Part shown: positions 18,601 through 25,214 of the stretch, piece by piece
How positions within the stretch are numbered: position 1 is the first letter of the stretch
Layout of the letters: each line of letters begins with the position of its first letter
DNA from: Streptomyces griseus subsp. griseus
GTDB taxonomy: Bacteria; Actinomycetota; Actinomycetes; Streptomycetales; Streptomycetaceae
NCBI RefSeq assembly: GCF_000720255.1
Contig: NZ_JOJE01000005.1
Span: 572,769-636,768, forward strand
DNA: 64,000 nucleotides
Direction: 5' to 3'
Made by a program: the position numbers and the translations under genes
The notes under the pieces: generated by a model
What the model was told of the DNA's origin: nothing
What the model saw: the letters and a program-made list of their open reading frames with translations, nothing else
Database searches by the model: none

Positions 18601-21231
18601 ACCGGCACGGCGACCACCACTGCCACGTACACCGACCCCGCCTACGCCAACGTCAACGCCGGCGACACCATCAGCCGCAAGGTGACCAGCGTCGGTCCGC
18701 TGTCCACCGCGTTCACGATCTCCGGCGGCGGCAAGAAGTGCGTCGAGGACGCGGGCGGTTCGACCACCGCCGGCGCCAAGGTGCAGATCAACACGTGCAG
18801 CGGCGGCACCAGCCAGAAGTGGACCGTCGGCACCGACGGCACGGTGAAGGTCCTCGGCATGTGCCTGGACACCTCCGGCAACGCCACCACCTCCGGCACC
18901 CTCGTGGTGATCGACACCTGCAAGACCGACGCCACCCAGAAGTGGAAGGTCACCACCACCGGCACCCTGGTCAACAACGCCAACAGCGCGGTCTGCCTGA
19001 CCGACCCCGGCGCCTCCGCCACCAACGCCACCCAGCTGACCATCGCCACCTGCGGCGGCAGCGGCCAGACCTGGGCCTCCGCCGCCACCGGCGCCGTACC
19101 GGCCGGTCAGAGCCAGACCTTCACCTATGACGCCGAGGGCCGCACGGCGACGGTCGCCACGACCTCCGGCACGCACACCGACACCAGCAAGTACCTCTAC
19201 GACGCCCAGGGCAACCTGCTGGAGCAGACCGCCGCCGTCGACGGCACGGACAAGACCCGCGTCCTCTACCTCTTCGACGGCGCGGAGCAGATCACCCTCA
19301 ACGTCTCCGCCAAGACGTGGACCGGCCTGCGCAACATCACCGGCCCGGACGGCACCACGGTCACCCGCTCCAGCAGTGGCTCCGTCACCTACCAGATCGC
19401 CGACGACCAGGGCACGTCCGTCACCGCCGTCGACGCCTCCTCCCTGTCGGTCACCCGCCGCTCCTACGACCCCTGGGGCAACCCGCGCGGCACCAAGCCC
19501 ACGTCCTGGGTGGCCACGGACGAGAACCACGGCTTCCTCGGCCGGCCCACGGACCCCGTCTCAGGTCTCGACCTGCTCGGCGCCCGCGACTACGACCCCG
19601 TCCTCGGCCGCTTCCTCACCCCCGACCCCGTCTTCGAGGCCGGCGACCCCAACCAGATGGGCGGCTACACCTACGCCGCCGACAACCCGTCGAGCGGGTC
19701 GGATCCGAGCGGCCTGATGCTGATGATGGACGGCGGCGGGGGCGGCTGCGACTCCTCGTGCATGGCCGCCGCGAGCAAGCCCGACACCAGCACCTCCAGC
19801 GGCAAGAAGAAGCAGCACCACGGCGGCTGCCATGGCTTCTTCGGCTGCGCCGGGCACTACTTCAAGAAGGCGCTGCCGGTGGTGGCGACCGTGGTCACCG
19901 TGGTCGTCGTCGCGGTCGTCGTCGTGGCGGTCGTCGGCGTCTGCGCCGAAACCGTGGTCGCCGCTCCCGCGTGCCTTCTCGCCGCGGGAGAGGGAGCGGG
20001 AGCCGTCACCGGCATGTTCGGCGGCGACTGCGTGGCCATGGGCTGCGCCGGCGGTGGCGGAATCGCTCCGGACGAGGGCGAGTCGCCCCCTGCGGGCGGC
20101 GGCACCGACACGGCCCCGAAGGGCGCCGCGGAACCGGCACCCCACGACGCCACGGGCAGCTCCGGCGGTGCCGGTGACGCCGCTGCCGCGTCCGGCGCGG
20201 GCAAGGAGTCCACGAGCGACGCGACCGGTACGAACGCTGCCCGGCCCAAGACGTCCGACGCCCAGCACGAGGCGGCGGCCGCCCGCAAGGCAGCGGCTGC
20301 CTCGGACGACCCCGCCACCGGCAACTCCGGAACGGAGAAGGGCTCGGGTGCCGAGGAGGCGTCCGGCGGCGAGACGGGCCAGTGCAGTTTCTCGCCGGAC
20401 ACGCCCGTCCTCATGGCCGGCGGGAAGACCAAGGCGATCGGCAAGATCAGGACCGGTGACAAGGTCGAGGCCGCCGACGCCGGCACCGGCAAGCACTCCG
20501 GCCCCCGCCAGGTCGTCGCGACGCTGGTCAACCACGACAAGGACCTGGTCGACGTCACGGTCCGCACCGACCGCCGCCACACCGCGACCCTGCACACGAC
20601 CTCGAAGCACCCCTTCTGGGACGCGACCGCCCACACGTGGGTGCCCGCGGGCAAGCTCACTCCGGGGCACGCGCTCACCACGGAGGACGGTCACACCGTC
20701 CAGGTCGCCGGGGTCCGGGTGACGCCCGGTGAGGCCGACCGCTACAACCTGACGGTCCGCGAGCTGCACACGTACTACGTCGTCGCGGGCGGGGTGCCGG
20801 TCCTCGTGCACAACATGTGCCCGACGGCGTACAAGTTGTCGCTCGAGACCGGCCCAGCCAAGGGGAGCGGTGCGAACCAGGCCTACCAGATTGCGAAGGT
20901 GGGCTCCACGGAATACCACGCCACCGGCGGCGGCGCGCAGGTCTGGGCGGACGGTTTCGATGCCGACACCGTCGAGCTCCTCGACGCGAAGCACGTCAAC
21001 ACCCCCGGGCGCAGTCCGTTCGTGCCGGGCGGGAAAGTGCCCGATTTCATCCAGGCGAAAATCGACAAGAAGCTGAACGACGAGTTCTCGCGGTACGCCG
21101 CCGTCATCAACGACCCGGATAACCCGCTCACCGGATTGCGCGTCATCACCAATGATCCAGGCGCTGTACCGTACTTCACGGACCTGATGCGGCAGCATGG
21201 CATCCCTGGCATTGTGGTCGTGGACCCCTAG
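12604..21231 (+). CDS. RHS-repeat polymorphic toxin with B-lectin, ricin-lectin, Hint and REase-like toxin tip
   Basis: A 2875-residue protein starting at GTG 12604 (GGGGG five bases upstream). Order: export signal/anchor (VPVALLALLLPVAIATGFG); Pro/Ser linker about 257-300; SpvB-like start near 328; YD/RHS repeats; a bulb-type lectin insert about 1469-1582 (DGNLVLS, DGNLVVY); more RHS repeats; a ricin-type beta-trefoil about 2035-2164 with three QxW motifs; the RHS core ending about 2286-2371 (GLDLLGARDYDPVLGRFLTP); a hydrophobic stretch about 2423-2449; an Ala-rich linker; a Hint domain from Cys2594 to His-Asn 2736-2737; and a 138-residue tip. The tip contains D-x(n)-LLDAKH and resembles restriction-endonuclease-fold toxin 2. 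Hint self-cleavage would free the tip from the RHS shell. Export and contact-dependent killing are inferred from the family. Confidence 0.9.
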   Translation: MSGRRRWFAGVWHRRFLGGPGLWTVPVALLALLLPVAIATGFGTPGFLPGHTDDGFGHHGGFKFAGDVWNPKKLPATPAVDHHALPPKKTPAHPKGYKPLGTYRAQAPRWPKAGTATVALDAHGRAKPTKAGALPVWVAPADPAHPVDQVRVQTASHAQTLRTGANGMLLGITPSTTASDRGRVRVVVDYSAIAEAYGGGYGSRLQLVQLPGCALTTPERPECQKRTPLHFTNRPTARQLTATVTLGAASTDEPAPESPSPSPSASPSHDTSPSPAASPSAASPSQAPSPSPAQDTDGPRTMSLRTAPLTATTATGTTALAVTSGTSGSQGDYGATTLSAAGTWQASATGSFTYAYPISVPAAIGGNAPSVGLSYDSQSVDGETTARNSQASWAGDGWSYQVGYVERGYRGCGSLLDSDGDKILKGSGDECWGGDNATLSFGSHSGVLVPDGVDAGVTGEIKQWRLQGDDGTLVQELSGAANGLHDGVYYRVLTTDGTAAYFGADHAPSGAGTEATMPSSPDDPSTHSAWGVPVLHPRTSDPCHDSAKGKASQCDKPEGWRWNLDFVVSPTGFVQRYDYTTESNYYDLGGGQAGATDDPDDTGTLTSYTSGGALTLISYGYTLADEQAGKTPAAEVDFGLAQRCQTTSTFTDCSASNLKDSTATHWPDVPWDLHCDSTDSTKLPDGATSVPADVCVTTGPSFWTTTRLDSITTKVHVKATDQLTAVDSYKLGQIYSDAGGTVDPVTGTTVDPKDAGMLQAVMWLQSVQHTGKDTYDNGNSDIALNQVSFTGTEIDNRVNDDAPSAPPLYRPRISSVQTETGESIAVEYNSAPCAGTSLSISQADSNTHSCYPVYWTVPGASKPIADWFNKVTVNSVAVSDLTVAGQYEPDAQNIPAGSETQISRYSYSGPAWHRDDSDRTDDQYRTWDQFRGFRTVTVQTGQAPEPVTQQTTTYLQGMDGDYQADGTRRSVTVDAKVGGSTVLSVTDADQLAGTTLEDDTYTKAGGTVDAVSVNGPFTFTTTASANRTPWTDWTQEDNPGDTEPALSTLPDLTAHRIKSSSSLEYQHLADGSWRHTSTDTAYDSQGRLSTVNAHGDGIDPNQEKCATTTYADPPASNTMMLSYADRVTSVVGTCATTPGPSSLLTDQKIYYAGDGTPSGLGTFGQVTAAGQATGTQTATGYTGTTENWQTTSATRYDGGGRITDAYDATGQKTHTDFDPPWSSSGGNTDATSETSTNSQGWQVESTLDALRGLPLQSVDVNGRTTDMTYDALGRRTAVWLPGRDKSAGQSADETFAYSIDPGAVPAPGATITQPGAPSTVTTRTLREDGTYATSITIYDGMLQPRQTQSTAMGDSDSGRVISDTFYDSHGWQAASYAAYSEPNNPPSTTLYAANENQIPSETTTAYDGQGRPLKQTLWHQAVEQWHASTAYPGADEVDTTAPAGGRSTASFTNAVGQTTRTVVKNTGSTVTLTGGSVIPSGTSLTSASVRLTMQADGNLVLSALATGKTIWSSGTGGNPGAWAKFGTDGNLVVYTTAVAQLWSTALTATTGATFQVRNDSTAAVVSSGGSVLWKQGTANAIPPADATTRYTYTPAGQIDSLKDSAGNSWSYHYNLLGQKTSQTDPNAGTTTFDRYDVAGNLLQLTDPRGQVLSFTYDWDNRPTAEYAAAWSATPDQTKLLTSYTYDTLEKGYQTSATRYVGGATGKAYKQAVTGYTTSYQPTGTTLTIPAAEGFAAAGQSSAPTSGTVTYTSTARYTANVGLLSTTHYQADGNLPAEDIDYGYTQQGNLDGIGGFINSANTPAYLDTAVHDAFGRVLQANYGPTGKELATFAQYDATTGRVTQNSSMLQTSSTAMDVVNYRYDQAGELTAIDDLRNNTTHDTQCFTYDSLQRLTAAWTDTAGITNPSAATVGAVGGCTTARVQTTTTSPIKTTTVGGPAPYWQTYTYDQLGDRTGMVAHDTTGNALNDTTQSIGYPGTDGTVAATLPDQAGTATTANPGTGTATTTATYTDPAYANVNAGDTISRKVTSVGPLSTAFTISGGGKKCVEDAGGSTTAGAKVQINTCSGGTSQKWTVGTDGTVKVLGMCLDTSGNATTSGTLVVIDTCKTDATQKWKVTTTGTLVNNANSAVCLTDPGASATNATQLTIATCGGSGQTWASAATGAVPAGQSQTFTYDAEGRTATVATTSGTHTDTSKYLYDAQGNLLEQTAAVDGTDKTRVLYLFDGAEQITLNVSAKTWTGLRNITGPDGTTVTRSSSGSVTYQIADDQGTSVTAVDASSLSVTRRSYDPWGNPRGTKPTSWVATDENHGFLGRPTDPVSGLDLLGARDYDPVLGRFLTPDPVFEAGDPNQMGGYTYAADNPSSGSDPSGLMLMMDGGGGGCDSSCMAAASKPDTSTSSGKKKQHHGGCHGFFGCAGHYFKKALPVVATVVTVVVVAVVVVAVVGVCAETVVAAPACLLAAGEGAGAVTGMFGGDCVAMGCAGGGGIAPDEGESPPAGGGTDTAPKGAAEPAPHDATGSSGGAGDAAAASGAGKESTSDATGTNAARPKTSDAQHEAAAARKAAAASDDPATGNSGTEKGSGAEEASGGETGQCSFSPDTPVLMAGGKTKAIGKIRTGDKVEAADAGTGKHSGPRQVVATLVNHDKDLVDVTVRTDRRHTATLHTTSKHPFWDATAHTWVPAGKLTPGHALTTEDGHTVQVAGVRVTPGEADRYNLTVRELHTYYVVAGGVPVLVHNMCPTAYKLSLETGPAKGSGANQAYQIAKVGSTEYHATGGGAQVWADGFDADTVELLDAKHVNTPGRSPFVPGGKVPDFIQAKIDKKLNDEFSRYAAVINDPDNPLTGLRVITNDPGAVPYFTDLMRQHGIPGIVVVDP

Positions 21232-21246
21232 GAAAGGAGCAGGTAG

Positions 21247-21612
21247 ATGACGTACTTGGCCGTCTTCGAGGATCAGAGCCGGGGAGTTGAGCGCTCGGCC
21301 CTGATCGCCGCCCTGGAACGGGACTGGCCGTCCGCCGAGATTCGCGAAAGGCGCGGAACGCAAGAATCCCGGGATGTGGTCTGGGTTTATGTGGAGGGAG
21401 ACGGGGAGCTCGAGGGGTATTCGCACGCGGACGGGACCTGCATTTATCTTGACTCGCCCCTCGACCTGGCTGCGAGATTCGCCCTCTGGTTCCGGGGGCT
21501 GGTGCCGCCGGATGTCGAATTGGTTTTCTGTGATGACAGCTACAGCTTCAGCGGCTTCATCGAAATCGGAATGGATGCCGACTCGGTGATGAACATCGCC
21601 GCCGACGCCTGA
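21247..21612 (+). CDS. presumed immunity protein for the RHS toxin tip
   Basis: A 121-residue acidic cytosolic protein without signal peptide or membrane segment, starting 15 bases after the toxin stop behind AAAGGAG. I do not recognise its family. The position directly after a polymorphic toxin, its small acidic nature and a matching drop in G/C at third codon positions (I count 27 of 121 codons ending in A or T, far more than neighbouring genes) make it the cognate immunity protein by context. It would bind and block the nuclease-like tip in the producing cell. Motifs seen: ALERDWPSAEIRER and VWVYVEGDGELEGY. Confidence 0.75.
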   Translation: MTYLAVFEDQSRGVERSALIAALERDWPSAEIRERRGTQESRDVVWVYVEGDGELEGYSHADGTCIYLDSPLDLAARFALWFRGLVPPDVELVFCDDSYSFSGFIEIGMDADSVMNIAADA

Positions 21613-21658
21613 TGTCAAGAACGCGCGCACCTCTTCGACAGTCCGGAGGACCGACACC

Positions 21659-21859
21659 GTGCCCTACCTGATCCTGGGACTCATCGGCCTGCTCGCCGGC
21701 ATCCGGGTCCTCATGCTCCGCCGCCGGCGGCTGAGCGCGGCCGCGTCCTCCTCGCCGCTGATCCTCCGGCCGGCGTTCCTAGCGGTGCTCGCCGCCATCG
21801 CCATCGCGGGCGGGGCGTTCCTGGTGGCGGGCGGAGTCGCGACCCTGGTCCAGGGCTGA
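21659..21859 (+). CDS. small two-segment membrane protein after the immunity gene
   Basis: A 66-residue product from a GTG start with GGAGG nine bases upstream. It has two hydrophobic segments (YLILGLIGLLAGIRVLML and AFLAVLAAIAIAGGAFLVAG) separated by an Arg-rich turn (RRRRLS). It follows the immunity gene by 46 bases in the same direction, so it is likely co-transcribed. No family recognised. It could be an unrelated housekeeping membrane peptide or an accessory of the toxin locus. The gene ends 12 bases before the convergent kinase gene. Confidence 0.55.
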   Translation: MPYLILGLIGLLAGIRVLMLRRRRLSAAASSSPLILRPAFLAVLAAIAIAGGAFLVAGGVATLVQG

Positions 21860-21871
21860 GCCCGGGCGGGG

Positions 21872-23851
21872 TCACTCCGTGCCGCGCAGCGCGCTCCAGG
21901 TGTCGTGGCCCACGATGCCGTCGGCGGACAGCCCCTTGTCGCCCTGGAAGCCGCGTACCGCCGACTCCGTAGCGGCCCCGAAGTCGCCGTCCACGTCGCC
22001 GACGGCATACCCGCGTTCCGTCAGCATGCACTGCACCTGGAGGACGCGCTTGCCGCTGTCGCCCCGGCGGGCGCGGCCGTTGCCGGAGTAGTGCGTGCAG
22101 TCGGAGATCCAGGGCGGGGTCGCGGATCCGGGGTCCTGCGTACTCGGGTCCGGAGCGGGGCCGACGGGCGGGGCGTCGGCCTCGCCTGTGGGGGAGGAAG
22201 GGGACGGGCTTCGCGGGCCGACGTCGGCGGCGTCTTCCTCGGTCTCCTCGTCCTCGGCATCCCCGGAGGCGGACTCGGAGACGCCGGGACGCGCGGCCGC
22301 CCCCTCCGCGTCGCCCGCCTTCCTGCCGGACGCCCCCTCGGCGGATGGACCGTCCGGGGCTCCGGACGCCGAGGGCGCGTCGCTGGGACGGGCTCCGGCG
22401 GAGGACGCCGCACCGGAGCCCGGGGCGTAGGCCTTGGCGGGGCCGTCCGGGCGCGTCAGCACGAACACCCCCGCGGCCACCACACAGACGACGACGGCCG
22501 CTGCACCGGCCAGCACGGGCTTCCTCCGCGCCCAGCCCCGCACGGCCGACGCCCGTAACGGCGTCGACGGCACGACGGCGGAGGGGGCGTCTGTTCCGCC
22601 GCTGGAGGGGTTGTTCGTGGCGCCGCCGGAGCGGTTGTCCGTTGCGCCGCCGGAAGGGGCGTGGGCCTCGGCGGCGGAAGGCACCCGCGCTTCGGCGCCG
22701 GAAGGCACCCGCGCTTCGGCGCCGGAAGGACCCAGCGCTGCGGCGCCCAAAGGACCCCGCGCTTCGGACGCCCGTCCGGCGCCCGGGAGGTCCGTCGCTT
22801 CCGCCGCGTCCACCGATCGGGCCGGGTCCCCCGGGGCCCCGGCCGGGTCCCCTAAGCGTGCCCTCCGTTCGACAGGCAGCCGGAAGAGTACGTCGTACGC
22901 CTGCTGCCGGGCCCGCACCGCGGCGCCCAGCGGTTCGGGCCAGCCGGGGGCCGTCCCGGTGTGGGGCTCCGCCGCGGTGACGAGGTCCTCGGGGGTGGGG
23001 CGGCTGCCGGGGTCCTTGGACAGGCAGGCGGAGAGGAGGGAGCCGAGGGCCGGGTCCGCCGCCGAGATCCGGGTGAGCAGCGCGGGATTGGGCTCCTCGA
23101 AGGCCACCCGGTGCATCACGTCGACCCCGGTGCCGTCACCGAAGGGGGCACGGCCGGTCGCCGCGTAGACGAGCGTCCCGGCGAGGGAGAACACGTCGGA
23201 CGCGGTGTCGGAGTGGCCGGTCCTGAGATGCTCCGGGGACATGTAGGCGGGCGTGCCCACCCGGTTGCCCGTGCCGGTGATCGCGCTCGCGTCGACAGCC
23301 CTGGAGATGCCGAAGTCGATCACGTGCGCACCGCGGACGGACAGCAGCACGTTGGACGGCTTGAGGTCCCGGTGCACGATCTCCGCGGCGGCGAGGCCGA
23401 CGAGCGCCCGCCCCAGCTCGGCGGTGAGCCGCCAGACCGTGCCCGTCTCCAGGGCACCGCCGTCCCGTACCGCTTCCGCCAGATCCAGCCCCGGAAGGTA
23501 CTCGGTGGCCATCCACAGCAGTTCGTCCCGGAAGCCCGTGCCGCACAGCCCCGGCGTGTACGGCGTACGGAGCCGGGCGTGCACCGACGCCTCCCGCTCG
23601 AACCGGCGCCGGAACCTCGGGTCGTCCGCGTACTCCGGCCTGATCACCTTCACCGCGACCAGTCCGGGACGGCCGTCCACGGGCCGCGCCAGATACACCC
23701 GCCCCATGCCACCACTGCCGAGCAGGGCCAGCGGCACATAGGGGCCGACCTGGCCCGGATCGCCGGGGCGCAGGGGCGAGGCGCCGGTCCGGCGCAGCGC
23801 GGCTGCCTCGCTCGTCGCCGGGCCCGGTGGCAGCGGCCGCTGTTGTGACAC
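21872..23851 (-). CDS. transmembrane Ser/Thr protein kinase with C-terminal peptidoglycan-binding domain
   Basis: 659 residues. The kinase domain covers about 37-300 with the glycine loop GSGGMG (45-50), Lys68, HRDLKPSN (160-167), DFG (179-181) and GTPAYMSPEHL. A long Ala/Pro/Ser-rich juxtamembrane linker follows, then one membrane segment (PVLAGAAAVVVCVVAAGVFV), a second acidic low-complexity linker outside the membrane, and a C-terminal PG_binding_1 domain (RVLQVQCMLTERGYAVGDVD ... DGIVGHDTWSALRG). PASTA repeats, the usual cell-wall sensors, are absent; the PG_binding_1 domain probably replaces them. The start is GTG 23851 after GGGGGATCC. It likely couples cell-wall status to phosphorylation of regulators; a candidate partner is the adjacent STAS-ANTAR gene, by proximity only. 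Confidence 0.9.
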   Translation of the reverse strand: MSQQRPLPPGPATSEAAALRRTGASPLRPGDPGQVGPYVPLALLGSGGMGRVYLARPVDGRPGLVAVKVIRPEYADDPRFRRRFEREASVHARLRTPYTPGLCGTGFRDELLWMATEYLPGLDLAEAVRDGGALETGTVWRLTAELGRALVGLAAAEIVHRDLKPSNVLLSVRGAHVIDFGISRAVDASAITGTGNRVGTPAYMSPEHLRTGHSDTASDVFSLAGTLVYAATGRAPFGDGTGVDVMHRVAFEEPNPALLTRISAADPALGSLLSACLSKDPGSRPTPEDLVTAAEPHTGTAPGWPEPLGAAVRARQQAYDVLFRLPVERRARLGDPAGAPGDPARSVDAAEATDLPGAGRASEARGPLGAAALGPSGAEARVPSGAEARVPSAAEAHAPSGGATDNRSGGATNNPSSGGTDAPSAVVPSTPLRASAVRGWARRKPVLAGAAAVVVCVVAAGVFVLTRPDGPAKAYAPGSGAASSAGARPSDAPSASGAPDGPSAEGASGRKAGDAEGAAARPGVSESASGDAEDEETEEDAADVGPRSPSPSSPTGEADAPPVGPAPDPSTQDPGSATPPWISDCTHYSGNGRARRGDSGKRVLQVQCMLTERGYAVGDVDGDFGAATESAVRGFQGDKGLSADGIVGHDTWSALRGTE

Positions 23852-23906
23852 GGATCCCCCGAAGTGATGTTCGCCGTACGTCCGTTCGCATTCCGGCGGG
23901 AAGACG

Positions 23907-23935
23907 AGGCTAACTCAGCCGTGGCGCACGGTCAG
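23907..23935 (-). promoter_or_regulatory. candidate kinase gene promoter
   Basis: Read on the minus strand, CTGACC (23930-23935) and TAGCCT (23907-23912) are separated by 17 bases and lie 56 bases upstream of the kinase GTG. The -35 box is imperfect. Confidence 0.35.
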
Positions 23936-23977
23936 CGTTTCAATCACTTCCGTCACAAGCGGCGGGGAACACGGCGC

Positions 23978-24655
23978 CTACGAGGGGACCCGGTCCGTGT
24001 GGCGCGCGATCGCCGCCCGCAGGGCCTCGCGCAGTTCCTCCGGGGGCGCCGGACCGTCGACGCTGCTGGTGATCGCCTCGGCGACCGTGCGCAGCTTGGT
24101 GTTGGTGTGCTGCGAGGTCTCGCGCAGGATGTGCCACGCCTGACCGGAGGTGCACGCGTGGACGGCCATCAGGATGCCGCGGGCCTGGTCGATCACCGGT
24201 CGCGAGCTGATCGCATGACGGAGCTGCTCGATCTCCTCCTGCAGCACCGTCAGCCGCTCCGCCCGTTCCAGTGCCACCACGGACGACACGGGCAACGGCT
24301 CATCCGCCTCGATCCGCCCCAGCACCGGCTCCATGCCCATGAGCTCCAGGATCCGGCGCGGCTGCCCGCTCCAGCCGGCCGTCGCCACCGCGACCCCCGT
24401 GCGCCTGCCGTAGTCCTCCAGCAGCTCCAGGAACTGCAGCCCGGCCGTGTCCATGAACGTCACCCCGCTCATGTCGAGCTCCACCCGGCGGGCGTCGGCC
24501 GACAGCTCGGCCAGCGCCTTGTCCAAAACGTCCGCGCAGCCGTGGACGAGCTCCCCGTGCGCCGCGAGCTGCGCGCGGCCCTGGTCCGCGTACCCGTCGA
24601 TGACCAGGGTGCCCAGCATTCCTCCCGCGAGTGATGGTGGTGTCACAGAAGTCAT
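23978..24655 (-). CDS. STAS-ANTAR regulator (anti-anti-sigma domain plus RNA-binding antiterminator domain)
   Basis: 225 residues from ATG 24655. The N-terminal STAS domain (about 12-110) has VELDMSGVTFMDTAGLQFLE, in which Thr or Ser near the DT motif would be the phospho-acceptor. The C-terminal ANTAR domain (about 135-195) has the conserved RPVIDQARGILMAVHACTSG and WHILRETSQHTNTKLRTVAE. Such proteins combine partner switching with binding of RNA hairpins to control termination. A very long open frame continues upstream of this start only because of GC-rich read-through over other genes. It is divergent from the STAS/MEDS pair. Confidence 0.88.
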   Translation of the reverse strand: MTSVTPPSLAGGMLGTLVIDGYADQGRAQLAAHGELVHGCADVLDKALAELSADARRVELDMSGVTFMDTAGLQFLELLEDYGRRTGVAVATAGWSGQPRRILELMGMEPVLGRIEADEPLPVSSVVALERAERLTVLQEEIEQLRHAISSRPVIDQARGILMAVHACTSGQAWHILRETSQHTNTKLRTVAEAITSSVDGPAPPEELREALRAAIARHTDRVPS

Positions 24656-24860
24656 GTCCCCCTGCCTCGTCGGTCGCCGACAGTCCTCATGACGCGCCCC
24701 TCCGGTGATCCGGTGGTCTGGTGGTCCGGGGCCGGGCGGTCGGGCACGCCGCACCTGCGACTTCGTCTGCCCCACGTGCCGCTCGTTACACCCGTCCGGT
24801 GCATGGAGGGGTCTGCAAGGGGGTAAGGGCTTCTCGTTCGAGAGCATCGGGGAGACTGGT

Positions 24861-25214
24861 GTGGGTATCCGGTACGGGACACCGTCCGCGGCCGTAGACG
24901 CGGAACCGGGATTGACGGTGTCCCCGTTGTCCGGGCGGCGGGGCCTTCGGGCGGCGGGGGAAGTAGGCCTGGCCACGCGCGTGATCTGGGAGCGCGCGCT
25001 GGAAGAGGCGCTACGCGGGGACGAGGACGTGTACGAACTGGAACTGTCGGCCGTGACGTTCATCGACGTCGCCGGCGCCGGTGCGCTCGCGGACGCCGTG
25101 CGGCGTCTGGGGCCCGACCGGCGGATCGTGCTGCACGCGCCGCCATCCGTCCTGCGCCGGTCGCTGGAGCTGCTCTGGCCGGGGCTCGACGGGATCGAGG
25201 TGCCGACCTCATGA
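24861..25214 (+). CDS. STAS-domain protein (anti-sigma factor antagonist)
   Basis: 117 residues from GTG 24861, which follows GGGGAG; the frame is open further upstream but that part is compositionally unlike a protein. The body contains the STAS pattern (VYELELSAVTFIDVAGAGAL) with an Asp-Val rather than the usual Asp-Ser before Ala-Gly, so the canonical phospho-serine may be missing. Its stop overlaps the next start as ATGA, indicating translational coupling with the MEDS-ATPase. The pair looks like an antagonist and its GHKL partner. Confidence 0.75.
   Translation: MGIRYGTPSAAVDAEPGLTVSPLSGRRGLRAAGEVGLATRVIWERALEEALRGDEDVYELELSAVTFIDVAGAGALADAVRRLGPDRRIVLHAPPSVLRRSLELLWPGLDGIEVPTS

Noticed and set aside
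16360..19530. 1056-residue minus-strand frame opposite the RHS gene
   Set aside because: Antisense shadow; repetitive Gly/Val/Arg composition with no recognisable domain.
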